Shown here one piece after another: positions 7,599-15,276 of a stretch of 18,844 bases of DNA (position 1 is the stretch's first letter; each line of letters opens with the position of its first letter). Source of the stretch: Bacteroidota bacterium (GTDB lineage: Bacteria > Bacteroidota > Bacteroidia > Sphingobacteriales > Sphingobacteriaceae); assembly GCA_013288465.1 (NCBI GenBank), contig JABDBT010000045.1, positions 1 to 18,844 of the forward strand, read 5' to 3'. The notes beneath the pieces were generated by a model. It did not search any database. It was given only the letters and a program-made list of their open reading frames with translations, and was not told the origin of the DNA. The position numbers and the translations under genes are program-made.

Positions 7599-8849
7599 GT
7601 GAAATATTTAAAAATATTATATGTACAGGTCTTGATAGCTATTCTTTTAGGGGTAGCTGTCGGGTACTTTTTCCCGGGATTTTCTGCTACAGCAAAAGTT
7701 ATTAGTGATGTTTTTATCAATATGATCAAAATGATCATTGCGCCTGTTATTTTTATCAGCATTGTGTTGGGTATAGCAGGGGCAGGTAACTTACGAAAAG
7801 TAGGAAGGGTTGGTGCAAAAGGACTGATCTATTTTGAACTGGTTACAACCGCCGCCATCATTATTGGTATTTTAACCGCTAACTTATTGCACCCCGGCAG
7901 TGGTATAAACCCGGTAACCGATCATAAGGCTTTAGTCTCGGCCTCAACGGCAACGGCAGGTATCGACTGGAAGGAATTTGTGATACATATTGTGCCCGGT
8001 AGCGTGGTTGATGCTTTTGCAAAAGGTGATATAATCCAGGTGCTTTTTTTTGGGGTGCTTTTTGCTATTGCTTTGGCCAGGATGGGCGAAACAGGCCGAT
8101 CTGTTATCAATGGATTTGAAAAGTTGAATAAAGCACTTTTTAATATCCTTCACATGGTTATCCGCATAAGCCCTATTGGGGCGTTTGGCGGCATGGCCTA
8201 CACCATTGGCAAATTTGGATTTGCAACCCTGGCCGTTTTAGGGAAGTTGATGTTTACTTTTTACTTAACCGGACTGCTGTTCATTTTTGTTATATTATAC
8301 CTTATCCTGAAGTTTAATGGTTTTAGCCTTTGGCGACTTTTGGGCTATATTAAAGCCGAATTACTTATTGTGCTGGGTTCAAGCAGCAGTGAAGCGGTGC
8401 TGCCTAATATTATGGAAAAGCTGGAAAGGGCAGGCTGCAACAAAAGTGTGGTAGGTTTAATTATCCCTGCCGGTTATAGTTTTAACCTGGATGGCACAAG
8501 TATTTATTTAAGCCTGAGCGTCATATTCCTTGCCCAGGTATTTCATGTTGATCTTTCGCTTGGGCAGCAATTAAGTGTGATAGGGATACTGCTGCTAACC
8601 AGCAAAGGAGCTGCCGGGGTAACTGGAAGTGGCTTCCTGGTCCTTACATCAACGTTAACCGCGCTAAAGATAATTCCGCTGGAAGGCCTGGCTGTATTAA
8701 TTGGTGTTGATCGTTTTATGAGCGAGGGGCGCGCGTTGATCAATGTTATTGGCAATACAGTGGCTGCCATAGTGATATCAAAAAGCGAAAAAGTGATCGA
8801 CATGGAACAATATCGTTCTGTAGTAGAAGGTAAAACATTAATTCAATAG
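7599..8849 (+). CDS. dctA: DctA-type C4-dicarboxylate/Na+(H+) symporter
   Basis: A 416-residue inner-membrane protein of the dicarboxylate/amino acid:cation symporter (DAACS) family, which brings in succinate, fumarate or malate with Na+ or H+. It opens with a hydrophobic helix and has about eight membrane segments. Family landmarks are all present: the serine-rich hairpin SSSSEA (261-266) followed by VLPNIMEKLERAGC; GYSFNLDGTSIYL (292-304); the re-entrant loop TSKGAAGVTGSGF (334-346); and GVDRFMSEGRALINVIGN (369-386), the substrate-binding helix typical of DctA rather than of glutamate carriers. Length is typical or slightly short. The start is GTG at 7599, placed at the first helix; no ATG lies upstream in a better position. 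pckA starts one base after its stop, so the two are translationally coupled. The substrate call rests on motifs close to DctA; glutamate/aspartate transport is less likely. Confidence 0.9.
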   Translation: MKYLKILYVQVLIAILLGVAVGYFFPGFSATAKVISDVFINMIKMIIAPVIFISIVLGIAGAGNLRKVGRVGAKGLIYFELVTTAAIIIGILTANLLHPGSGINPVTDHKALVSASTATAGIDWKEFVIHIVPGSVVDAFAKGDIIQVLFFGVLFAIALARMGETGRSVINGFEKLNKALFNILHMVIRISPIGAFGGMAYTIGKFGFATLAVLGKLMFTFYLTGLLFIFVILYLILKFNGFSLWRLLGYIKAELLIVLGSSSSEAVLPNIMEKLERAGCNKSVVGLIIPAGYSFNLDGTSIYLSLSVIFLAQVFHVDLSLGQQLSVIGILLLTSKGAAGVTGSGFLVLTSTLTALKIIPLEGLAVLIGVDRFMSEGRALINVIGNTVAAIVISKSEKVIDMEQYRSVVEGKTLIQ

Positions 8850-8850
8850 T

Positions 8851-10419
8851 ATGCAGGTACTTAAATTTAATCACGCCAATGTGCATCAACAACTATCACC
8901 TGAACAGTTAGTAACTGCTACGCTTAACAACAACCAGGGAATACTTAATGATACCGGCGCGCTTTGCATAAATACAGGTAAGTTTAGCGGGCGGAGCCCT
9001 GACGATAAATTTATTGTTGATGATGAACTAACTTCATTAAATATTAACTGGGGTGGTTTTAATACAAAAATCAGTAAGCATCATTACCAATTGCTAAAAG
9101 CAGAGGTATTGAATTACCTGGATAACCGTATTGATATATGGTATAGAAAATGTTATGCCTGCGCGCAACCTGAATATCAGCTAAGTTTAAATGTATTTAA
9201 TGAGTACCCATCAGGTAACTTGTTTGCTTACAATATGTTTTTACGCCCCGGTGATGTAGAGCAGGATAAGGTTTTAAGTGATTGGACGATAGTACAGGCG
9301 CCTGGTTTTTACGCTGATCCCGTTAAGCATGGTACACGATCTCCTAATTTTTCTATTATATCGTTTGCTGACCAAACCATTTTAATTGGAGGATCGGGGT
9401 ACACAGGAGAGATCAAAAAGAGTGTGTTCACCGTGCTAAATTATATTTTACCTGCCAATCATCATGTTTTAAGTATGCATTGCAGCGCCAATACAGGCCA
9501 TAATGGCGATGTTGCCTTGTTTTTTGGTTTAAGCGGTACCGGTAAAACTACGTTAAGCACCGATCCGGAAAGAAAGCTTATCGGCGATGATGAGCATGGT
9601 TGGAATGACGAGGCTGTTTTCAATTTTGAAGGCGGATGTTATGCCAAAACAATAGGACTGAATGAGGTAAGCGAACCCGATATATTTGCGGCCATACGGG
9701 CGGGGGCGTTGGTAGAAAATATAGTTTTTAAACCGGGATCAAACATTATTGATTTTGCTAATAATACCCTTACAGAAAACACCCGTGTTAGCTATCCCTT
9801 AAATTATATTAAAAACATAGCAGTGCCATCCATAGGCAACATACCCAACACCATTTTCTTTTTAACATGTGATGCATCCGGTGTATTGCCCCCCGTCAGC
9901 AAACTCAATATCGCGCAAGCTAAATATTACTTTTTAAGTGGGTACACCTCAAAAATTGCCGGTACCGAAGCTGGTGTCACTGAGCCTAAACCAACCTTCA
10001 GCGCCTGCTTTGGCGCCCCGTTTCTGCCATTGCACCCGTCAGTTTATGCCGATTTTCTTGGAAAGAAACTCGAACAACACAAAATACAAGTTTGGTTGGT
10101 GAACACGGGGTGGAGTGGTTTGCCTTACCGGGAAGGAAAACGAATTAGTATTAAACATACGCGTGCTATAATCTCTGCGGCGCTAAATGGTTCTTTAATA
10201 ACACAGGAATTTGAAAATTTCCCGATATTTAATCTTGCCATACCTACAACATGCCCGGGAGTTCCGCAGGAAATTTTAAACCCTTTTAACAATGAACCCG
10301 GGTCAAAGACTTTTGAACATAGGGTTTACGACCTGGCAAAAAGATTTGATGCAAATTTCAAACAGTATGAAAATATAGTTTGTCAAAGTATATTGGAGGG
10401 GAAACCCACATTCAGTTAA
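8851..10419 (+). CDS. pckA: Phosphoenolpyruvate carboxykinase (ATP)
   Basis: A 522-residue cytoplasmic enzyme converting oxaloacetate + ATP to PEP + CO2 + ADP, the first committed step of gluconeogenesis from C4 acids. Visible active-site parts: GRSPDDKF (substrate Arg48, matching E. coli Arg65); GYTGEIKK (Tyr184, Lys190 metal ligand); MHCSAN (His210 metal ligand); Walker A GLSGTGKTT (226-234, Lys232, Thr233); kinase-2 IGDDEHGW (244-251, Asp247); ENTRVSYP (Arg312); NTGWSG near the C-terminus. All key residues are kept. The N-terminal domain is more divergent: the usual RINVRV-type strand reads YQLSLNVF here, without the Arg. The length is close to the usual 530-540. The ATG is one base after the dctA stop. 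Standing in a transport operon rather than alone, it may be a specialised copy besides a housekeeping one; that is inference. Confidence 0.95.
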   Translation: MQVLKFNHANVHQQLSPEQLVTATLNNNQGILNDTGALCINTGKFSGRSPDDKFIVDDELTSLNINWGGFNTKISKHHYQLLKAEVLNYLDNRIDIWYRKCYACAQPEYQLSLNVFNEYPSGNLFAYNMFLRPGDVEQDKVLSDWTIVQAPGFYADPVKHGTRSPNFSIISFADQTILIGGSGYTGEIKKSVFTVLNYILPANHHVLSMHCSANTGHNGDVALFFGLSGTGKTTLSTDPERKLIGDDEHGWNDEAVFNFEGGCYAKTIGLNEVSEPDIFAAIRAGALVENIVFKPGSNIIDFANNTLTENTRVSYPLNYIKNIAVPSIGNIPNTIFFLTCDASGVLPPVSKLNIAQAKYYFLSGYTSKIAGTEAGVTEPKPTFSACFGAPFLPLHPSVYADFLGKKLEQHKIQVWLVNTGWSGLPYREGKRISIKHTRAIISAALNGSLITQEFENFPIFNLAIPTTCPGVPQEILNPFNNEPGSKTFEHRVYDLAKRFDANFKQYENIVCQSILEGKPTFS

Positions 10420-10449
10420 AATATTAGTAAACTACTGAATATTTTCTTT
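10420..10449 (+). terminator. Weak hairpin plus T-rich tract after pckA
   Basis: AATATTAGTA (10420-10429) can pair with TACTGAATATT (10433-10443) around AAC, with one bulge and a G-U pair, followed by TTCTTT. The stem is AT-rich and weak, so it may only lower expression of the hydrolase gene that starts at 10462. Confidence 0.3.
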
Positions 10450-10461
10450 AAAATTTATAAA

Positions 10462-11388
10462 ATGAAGAAACCCTTTTTTAAACTATTACTGTTGATATTC
10501 CTGGCAGCAAGTACTGCGGTAAAAGCACAGCAGGAAATAAAGTTGTATAACGGGCCAATCCCTAATTCAAATAATTGCCCCGATAATGAAAAATGGAGCG
10601 TAAGCATTACAGGCAGGAAAATTGTAAAGAACGTTACCGTTCCTACATTGACTGTTTTTTTACCAGAAAAGCAAAATGCGATTCGGTCGGCTATAATTAT
10701 TTGCCCCGGAGGAGGGTATGCTGATCTCAGTATTGTGGATGGTGGCACAGAAACTGCAAAAGAGCTGGTCAAATATGGAATTACAGTGTTTGTGCTGAAA
10801 TATCGGTTGTCTGACGAAAAATGTAATATCAATAATAGCCTGGTGCCTTTACAGGATGTACAGCAGGCAATGTACCGCGTAAGAAAAGAAAGCCAAAAAT
10901 ATAATATTGATCCGGCAAAAGTAGGGTTGTTGGGCTTTTCGGCAGGTGGGCATCTGGCTGCAACAGCTGCAACTCATTACAACGATCCTCAAATAAAGGC
11001 AGAGGGTATAAGCTTACGGCCTGATTTCACTATTTTGGCTTACCCGGTTATTAGTTTTATGGATGCCCTGACATCTAAAAAGTCAAGGACCCGCGGAGTT
11101 TTATTAGGGAAAAACCCTTCGGACGAACAGATAAAATGGTTCTCGGCCGAGCTGAATGTAAATTCGTCAACACCGCCGGCATTTTTGATCCAGGCATCAG
11201 ATGATAGTACTTCATTGGTTGAAAACAGCATAGCTTATTACCAGGCACTGCATCATTATAAAATTGCTGCTAAGCTAATTGTTTATCAAAAAGGCGGACA
11301 TGGCTTTGCTGCCTATAATAAGGCCGAAGATGATCATTGGCTACCTTATGCCGTTAATTGGATGAGGCTGAATTTGTTTTTGAAATAA
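10462..11388 (+). CDS. Secreted alpha/beta hydrolase (esterase, acetylxylan/feruloyl-esterase-like)
   Basis: A 308-residue hydrolase with an N-terminal signal peptide (about 1-22, ending VKAQ), so it acts in the periplasm or at the surface. The fold is clear: oxyanion-hole motif CPGGGYADLS (81-90), nucleophile elbow GFSAGGH with Ser160, acid Asp247 or Asp248 in QASDDSTSLVENS, and His280 in KGGHGFAAY. This arrangement is typical of carbohydrate-ester esterases of the BD-FAE/acetylxylan esterase group and of related lipases; the bond cut cannot be read from sequence. It starts 42 bases after pckA on the same strand and is the last gene of the row, ending at a convergent border with ychF. In this setting it could free an acid from an ester taken up or held by the SusCD pair. 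Hydrolase call firm; substrate open. Confidence 0.88.
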   Translation: MKKPFFKLLLLIFLAASTAVKAQQEIKLYNGPIPNSNNCPDNEKWSVSITGRKIVKNVTVPTLTVFLPEKQNAIRSAIIICPGGGYADLSIVDGGTETAKELVKYGITVFVLKYRLSDEKCNINNSLVPLQDVQQAMYRVRKESQKYNIDPAKVGLLGFSAGGHLAATAATHYNDPQIKAEGISLRPDFTILAYPVISFMDALTSKKSRTRGVLLGKNPSDEQIKWFSAELNVNSSTPPAFLIQASDDSTSLVENSIAYYQALHHYKIAAKLIVYQKGGHGFAAYNKAEDDHWLPYAVNWMRLNLFLK

Positions 11389-11518
11389 CCTATTTAACAT
11401 GGTATTTAAATAATGATCTTTTTTGCCCCGTATGACGCTAAAGTACCATTAATAGAAGCACCTGATACTGGTCTTTACCAGGCCAATCCATCCGGAATTC
11501 ATCAATCGATATTCAATT

Positions 11519-11540
11519 CCCCCTTTAGGGGGTTAGGGGG
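11519..11540. repeat. C5-TTTA-G5 hairpin with extra G5, at the ychF stop
   Basis: CCCCC TTTA GGGGG (11519-11532) forms a tight hairpin, followed by TTA and a second GGGGG (11536-11540) that can compete for the same arm. It begins directly at the ychF stop codon. It may act as the end of the ychF transcript, though no T-run follows, or be a copy of a dispersed intergenic repeat. Confidence 0.5.
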
Positions 11541-12644
11541 TTATACATTAAACCTAAAATGCATAATGTCGCCATCCTGAACGATATAGGTTTTACCTTC
11601 CACGCCCAATTTGCCGTTCTCTTTTATAGTAGCTTCATTACCGTTGAATTTTACAAAGTCGTCATATTTTATTACTTCGGCGCGGATAAAGCCTTTTTCA
11701 AAGTCGGTATGTATAACACCCGCTGCTTGCGGTGCGGTAAAGCCTTTGGTAATGGTCCAGGCGCGTACTTCCTGCACACCGGCGGTAAAGTAGGTAGCCA
11801 GGTTAAGCAGCTTGTAAGCAGCTTTGATCAGCTTATTTACACCCGATTCTGTTAAACCCAGGTCATCCAAAAACATCTGCCGCTCTTCGTATGATTCCAA
11901 CTCGGCAATTTCTGCCTCAATCTGCGCCGATATAACCAGTACTTCGGCATTCTCATCTTTTACAGCGGCCTTTACCTTATCCACATAAGCGTTACCTGTG
12001 TTTACAGAACCCTCGTCAACGTTGCATACATATAATACAGGTTTAGCGGTTAACAACCACAGGTCGGCAATATATTCTTTATCTTCTTCGGCAACAGGAG
12101 CCGTCCGGGCCGATTTACCTTTCAGTAAATGCTCTTTGTAAATACTAAGTATGTCGAAGGTTTTTTTAGCTTCTTTGTCGCCCCCGGTTTTGGCCATTTT
12201 CTCTACCTTTTGTATCTTTTTTTCTATCGAATCAAGATCTTTTAGCTGTAGTTCGGTATCAATAATTTCCTTGTCGCGTATGGGGTCAACAGAACCGTCA
12301 ACGTGTATAACGTTATCATTATCAAAGCAACGCAGCACATGCAGTATAGCGTTGGTAGCGCGTATATTCCCTAAAAACTGGTTGCCCAGGCCCTCGCCTT
12401 TACTTGCGCCTTTTACCAAACCGGCTATATCTACTATCTCGATAACATTAGGCACCACATTTTTCGGAACTACAATTTCCGTTAATTTGGTAAGCCGCTC
12501 ATCCGGAACGGTAATTACGCCCACATTGGGCTCTATAGTACAAAACGGAAAGTTGGCCGCCTGTGCCTTCGCGTTTGATAAGCAATTAAAAAGTGTTGAT
12601 TTACCCACATTCGGCAAACCTACTATACCACATTGTAAACCCAT
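11541..12644 (-). CDS. ychF: Redox-regulated ATPase YchF (Obg-family P-loop NTPase)
   Basis: A 367-residue cytoplasmic protein of the Obg/HAS NTPase group, which prefers ATP to GTP, binds the ribosome and affects stress responses. Motifs: Walker A GLPNVGKS (9-16); NFPFCTIEPN (31-40); switch II DIAGLVKGASKGEGLGNQFL (72-91) with the hydrophobic residue in place of catalytic Gln; the altered G4 motif NVDE (208-211), which explains loss of GTP specificity; coiled-coil region about 125-180; C-terminal TGS domain about 283-366, ending DIMHFRFNV. The length matches the usual 363-367 residues. The start MGLQCGIVGLPNVGKS is the family norm. It is transcribed alone from a promoter inside the heptad inverted repeat upstream, and ends at a C5/G5 hairpin facing the hydrolase gene. 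Confidence 0.97.
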   Translation of the reverse strand: MGLQCGIVGLPNVGKSTLFNCLSNAKAQAANFPFCTIEPNVGVITVPDERLTKLTEIVVPKNVVPNVIEIVDIAGLVKGASKGEGLGNQFLGNIRATNAILHVLRCFDNDNVIHVDGSVDPIRDKEIIDTELQLKDLDSIEKKIQKVEKMAKTGGDKEAKKTFDILSIYKEHLLKGKSARTAPVAEEDKEYIADLWLLTAKPVLYVCNVDEGSVNTGNAYVDKVKAAVKDENAEVLVISAQIEAEIAELESYEERQMFLDDLGLTESGVNKLIKAAYKLLNLATYFTAGVQEVRAWTITKGFTAPQAAGVIHTDFEKGFIRAEVIKYDDFVKFNGNEATIKENGKLGVEGKTYIVQDGDIMHFRFNV

Positions 12645-12650
12645 TTTTTG

Positions 12651-12746
12651 GTTGATTAAGTTGATTGGGTGAGTGGTTGATTAGGTTAGAAAGCAGGTCA
12701 AATATAAAACTTAATCAACCTACTCAACTTAATCAACTACTCACTC
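12651..12746. repeat. Heptad-based inverted repeat (GTTGATT units) between ychF and mgtE
   Basis: The left half (12651-12687) is built of GTTGATTA-like units, the right half (12710-12746) of their inverted copies. Perfect pairings: GTTGATTAAGTTGA (12651-12664) with TCAACTTAATCAAC (12724-12737), and GGTTGATTA (12675-12683) with TAATCAACC (12712-12720). GGGTGAGT (12667-12674) also nearly matches inverted ACTCACTC (12739-12746). The centre (12688-12709) is unrelated. The right arm contains the candidate -33 element of ychF. Confidence 0.75.
12699..12727 (-). promoter_or_regulatory. Candidate ychF promoter
   Basis: On the minus strand TATATTTG (12706-12699) is an exact -7 box, with TTG (12727-12725) 18 bases upstream, close to the ideal spacing. 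Predicted start near 12694 gives a leader of about 50 bases, which contains the left arm of the heptad repeat. Confidence 0.6.
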
Positions 12747-12780
12747 AAAATTCCCGCAAAGATAACAGAAAAAACTACCT

Positions 12781-12789
12781 TATAATTTG
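12781..12789 (+). promoter_or_regulatory. Possible mgtE -7 region
   Basis: TATAATTTG is one base longer than the TAnnTTTG consensus and lies 76 bases before the mgtE start. I see no good -33 TTG at the right distance, so this is weak. Confidence 0.25.
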
Positions 12790-12864
12790 AAAAAATAAAC
12801 GACTTTTGCCAAAGCTAACAAAGGGTAAAACAGATCAGTAAATATGTAAACACGAGGGCATTTT

Positions 12865-14265
12865 ATGGAAGAAATAGTTGAGCAAATAGAATTGTTACTG
12901 GAGCAGGATAGCGCTCCGCAATTAAAAAAATACTTGAATAGCCTCAACATATCTGATGTGGCGGAGCTGATAGACGAACTTCCGGAATATGCCCCTAAAT
13001 TTATTGAGACGATATCGCTTAACCGCGCGGTAAATGTTTTCCGCATCCTTGACTTCCCCACACAGGAGCGTATCATCAAAAAACTTTCAGGTAAAAAGGT
13101 GGCCGATCTCATAAATGAGTTGCCGCCCGATGACCGTACATCGCTGTTTAGCGAGATGCATGGCGATACCGTGAGTACCCTTATTTTGCATTTATCGCCC
13201 GAGGACAGGAAAGAAGCATTATCGCTGCTGGGCTATAAGGAAGACAGTGTTGGCCGACTAATGACGCCCGATTATATTGCTGTAAAGAAAACCTGGGATG
13301 TTACCCGTGTGCTTTCGCATATCAGGCGCTATGGTAAAAACTCCGAAACCATTGATGTTATTTATGTGATCGACGAGAACGGGATTTTGCTGGATGATAT
13401 CCGCATCCGCGAAATTTTATTGGTTAAGCCCGAAACGAAAGTTAGCGATTTGATGGACGGGAGATTAATAGCCCTAAAAGTAACCGACCCGCAGGAAGAA
13501 GTGATCAATACATTCCGAATGAATAACCGGGTAGCGCTGCCTGTTACCGATGATGCGAATATATTGCTGGGCATAGTTACCGTTGATGATATACTTTGGA
13601 TAGCCAACGAGGAATATACCGAGGATATTCAAAAAATTGGTGGTACCGAAGCTTTGGATGAACCCTATCTGGATATTAATTTATTCAGATTAGTTAGGAA
13701 GCGGGTAGGGTGGCTTATCATACTTTTTTTAAGCGAAATGCTTACCTCGAGCGCTATGCAATATTTTAATGATGAAATAGCTATAGTTGTTGCTTTAACT
13801 TTCTTTATACCGCTTATTATGTCGAGCGGGGGCAATAGCGGTTCGCAGGCATCAACGCTTATCATACAAGCAATGGCACTGGGCGAAATAACCATTGCCG
13901 ATTGGTGGCGGGTAATGCGCCGCGAGATAGTTTCGGGTTTGATGCTGGGCGTAATACTGGGAGTTATCGGTTTTTTCCGTATATATTTATGGAGCCTGTA
14001 CAGCCCAATCTATGGGCCACATTCATTATTGGTGGCATTTACCGTTGGCTTCTCATTAATAGGGATCGTTTTATGGGGTTCGTTGGCAGGATCAATGCTG
14101 CCGATAGTAATGAAAAGGCTGAGATTAGACCCCGCCACTTCATCAGCCCCTTTTGTTGCGACATTAGTTGACGTAACCGGGCTCATCATTTATTTTAGCA
14201 TGGCCTCAGTGGTTATGTATGATGTTTTTCATAAAAATCTACATAATTTGCCTATCCCGAAATAA
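12865..14265 (+). CDS. mgtE: Magnesium transporter MgtE
   Basis: A 466-residue inner-membrane Mg2+ channel-type transporter gated by cytoplasmic Mg2+. Order of parts: helical N domain about 1-129 (ELIDELPEYAPKF, LINELPPDDRTSLFSEM); CBS pair about 130-250 (VGRLMTPDYIAV, VALPVTDDANILLGIVTVDDIL); plug helix; then about five membrane helices from 282 to 452. Pore-lining signatures are present: SSGGNSGSQASTLIIQAMALGEI (320-342) and LDPATSSAPFVATLVDVTG (421-439), with DPA at 422-424 and Asp436 in the position of the selectivity-filter Asp. The length is typical. An AGGG-like stretch precedes the ATG at 12865 by 5-7 bases, a rare Shine-Dalgarno-like sequence for this genome type. The gene stands alone, divergent from ychF. 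Confidence 0.96.
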   Translation: MEEIVEQIELLLEQDSAPQLKKYLNSLNISDVAELIDELPEYAPKFIETISLNRAVNVFRILDFPTQERIIKKLSGKKVADLINELPPDDRTSLFSEMHGDTVSTLILHLSPEDRKEALSLLGYKEDSVGRLMTPDYIAVKKTWDVTRVLSHIRRYGKNSETIDVIYVIDENGILLDDIRIREILLVKPETKVSDLMDGRLIALKVTDPQEEVINTFRMNNRVALPVTDDANILLGIVTVDDILWIANEEYTEDIQKIGGTEALDEPYLDINLFRLVRKRVGWLIILFLSEMLTSSAMQYFNDEIAIVVALTFFIPLIMSSGGNSGSQASTLIIQAMALGEITIADWWRVMRREIVSGLMLGVILGVIGFFRIYLWSLYSPIYGPHSLLVAFTVGFSLIGIVLWGSLAGSMLPIVMKRLRLDPATSSAPFVATLVDVTGLIIYFSMASVVMYDVFHKNLHNLPIPK

Positions 14266-14298
14266 GTAACGGGTTTGGTGTTTTTTTAATTTTATGGA

Positions 14299-14325
14299 TT
14301 TGATTTTAAATACTTTATATCTTTA
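14299..14325 (+). promoter_or_regulatory. Possible promoter of the DUF5362 gene
   Basis: TTTG (14299-14302) and TATCTTTA (14318-14325, one mismatch to TAnnTTTG) lie 15 bases apart, somewhat close, upstream of the ATG at 14353. Confidence 0.3.
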
Positions 14326-14352
14326 GGTATTAAAAATTAAAACCTTTAAACA

Positions 14353-14832
14353 ATGGAAACAACAGAGATCACAGAACACTCAACCCCCGAAAGGCCAACG
14401 GGATTGGTATTAACGCCCGAAGCGCAATATTACTTACAGGAAACAGGCAAATGGGCTAATTTTTTAGGTATTGTCGGCTTTATATTGTGCGGTCTGTTTT
14501 TGATTATGGCGCTATGTATTGGTGCTATATTTTCGATGCTGGCCCAATTTTCGCCAAATTACAGCGCATTGCCAACTGGGATTTTTCCGGTTATCTCTGT
14601 TCTTTTTATTCTTTTTGATCTGCTATACTTTTTCTTCCCTTTTTACCTGTACCAATTTGCCTCCCGTATTAAAAAAGGCCTGGCTTTGATGGATGCCGAA
14701 CAGGTTGCCCAATCGCTGGGTAAATTAAAATCGTTTTTTAAGCTTTGGGGTATTGTAACTATTGTTATGCTTTGCCTGTACGCTTTAGAAATAGTTGCAT
14801 TTGTCTTAATAGGTACCGCGCTTCACAGATAA
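14353..14832 (+). CDS. DUF5362-family membrane protein
   Basis: A 159-residue inner-membrane protein of unknown function. The N-terminal 18 residues are polar, then LTPEAQYYLQETGKWANFLGIVGFI (20-44), the stretch by which I recognise the Bacteroidota DUF5362 family. Membrane segments are at about 35-62, 78-103 and 131-155, joined by a cytoplasmic-looking amphipathic segment with charged residues (ASRIKKGLALMDAEQVAQSLGKLKSFFK, split here as two short helices). There is no catalytic-looking motif. It has its own possible promoter and shares a terminator with the convergent DUF3276 gene. Family call is fairly sure; no function can be given. Confidence 0.85.
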   Translation: METTEITEHSTPERPTGLVLTPEAQYYLQETGKWANFLGIVGFILCGLFLIMALCIGAIFSMLAQFSPNYSALPTGIFPVISVLFILFDLLYFFFPFYLYQFASRIKKGLALMDAEQVAQSLGKLKSFFKLWGIVTIVMLCLYALEIVAFVLIGTALHR

Positions 14833-14836
14833 AACA

Positions 14837-14863
14837 CAAAACCCCGCGGGGAGCGGGGTTTTG
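14837..14863. terminator. Strong bidirectional terminator
   Basis: CAAAACCCCGC (14837-14847) and GCGGGGTTTTG (14853-14863) are perfect 11-bp arms around GGGGA. The A and T ends give a T-run after a GC stem on both strands. It therefore serves the plus-strand DUF5362 gene, whose stop is just upstream, and the minus-strand DUF3276 gene, which ends at 14888. Confidence 0.92.
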
Positions 14864-14887
14864 TTATAGGTTTATAATTAGTTGGTT

Positions 14888-15214
14888 TTATATTTCGAAT
14901 GAAAAATCTTCGTCGGCTGTTTTAGCAGTTTCGGGGGCGTCGTATTCATAACGTTTTTCAACAACATCCTGGTGCTCTTTGATGTAATCAATAGTTCCCA
15001 TCAGGCCTTCGGCAAATTTTTCAAAATCTTCTTTATATAAAAATATTTTGTGTTTGATAAAAACGCCGTCTTCCAAACGTTTTTTACTTTCAGTAATTGT
15101 AACGTAATAATCGTTTGACCGTGTTGCCTTTACATCAAAAAAATAAGTCCTTTTTCCTGCTCTTACCTTCTTTGAAAAAACCTCTTCGCGCTCTCTGTTT
15201 TCAAAATCTCCCAT
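14888..15214 (-). CDS. DUF3276 PUR-domain nucleic-acid-binding protein
   Basis: A 108-residue cytoplasmic protein of the DUF3276 family, a short single PUR-repeat domain related to PUR-alpha and to the Borrelia protein BpuR, which bind single-stranded nucleic acid. The signature is at residues 12-45: EVFSKKVRAGKRTYFFDVKA then DYYVTITESKK, followed by the helix YKEDFEKFAEGLMGTIDYIKEH. The last 20 residues form an acidic, flexible tail (PETAKTADEDFSFEI). The length is normal for Bacteroidota members. It ends at the bidirectional terminator. It may act in translation or mRNA control; that follows from the family, not from this sequence. Confidence 0.92.
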   Translation of the reverse strand: MGDFENREREEVFSKKVRAGKRTYFFDVKATRSNDYYVTITESKKRLEDGVFIKHKIFLYKEDFEKFAEGLMGTIDYIKEHQDVVEKRYEYDAPETAKTADEDFSFEI

Positions 15215-15246
15215 ATTGAATATTGTTGTAATTTAGTTTTGACTGG

Positions 15247-15276
15247 CATAAATATAAATAAATTTTCAAATCACAA
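15247..15276 (-). promoter_or_regulatory. Candidate promoter of the DUF3276 gene
   Basis: On the minus strand TTG (15276-15274), a 19-base gap, then TATTTATG (15254-15247), one mismatch to TAnnTTTG. Predicted leader is about 25 bases. Confidence 0.4.

Noticed and set aside
11468..11481. CTGGT-CTTT-ACCAG hairpin after the hydrolase gene
   Set aside because: Five-pair stem without a T-run; too weak to call a terminator.
12151..12672. 173-codon plus-strand open frame opposite ychF
   Set aside because: Ser/Thr-rich antisense shadow of the conserved YchF ATPase domain.
14266..14298. T-run after mgtE as a terminator
   Set aside because: No inverted repeat precedes the T-run.
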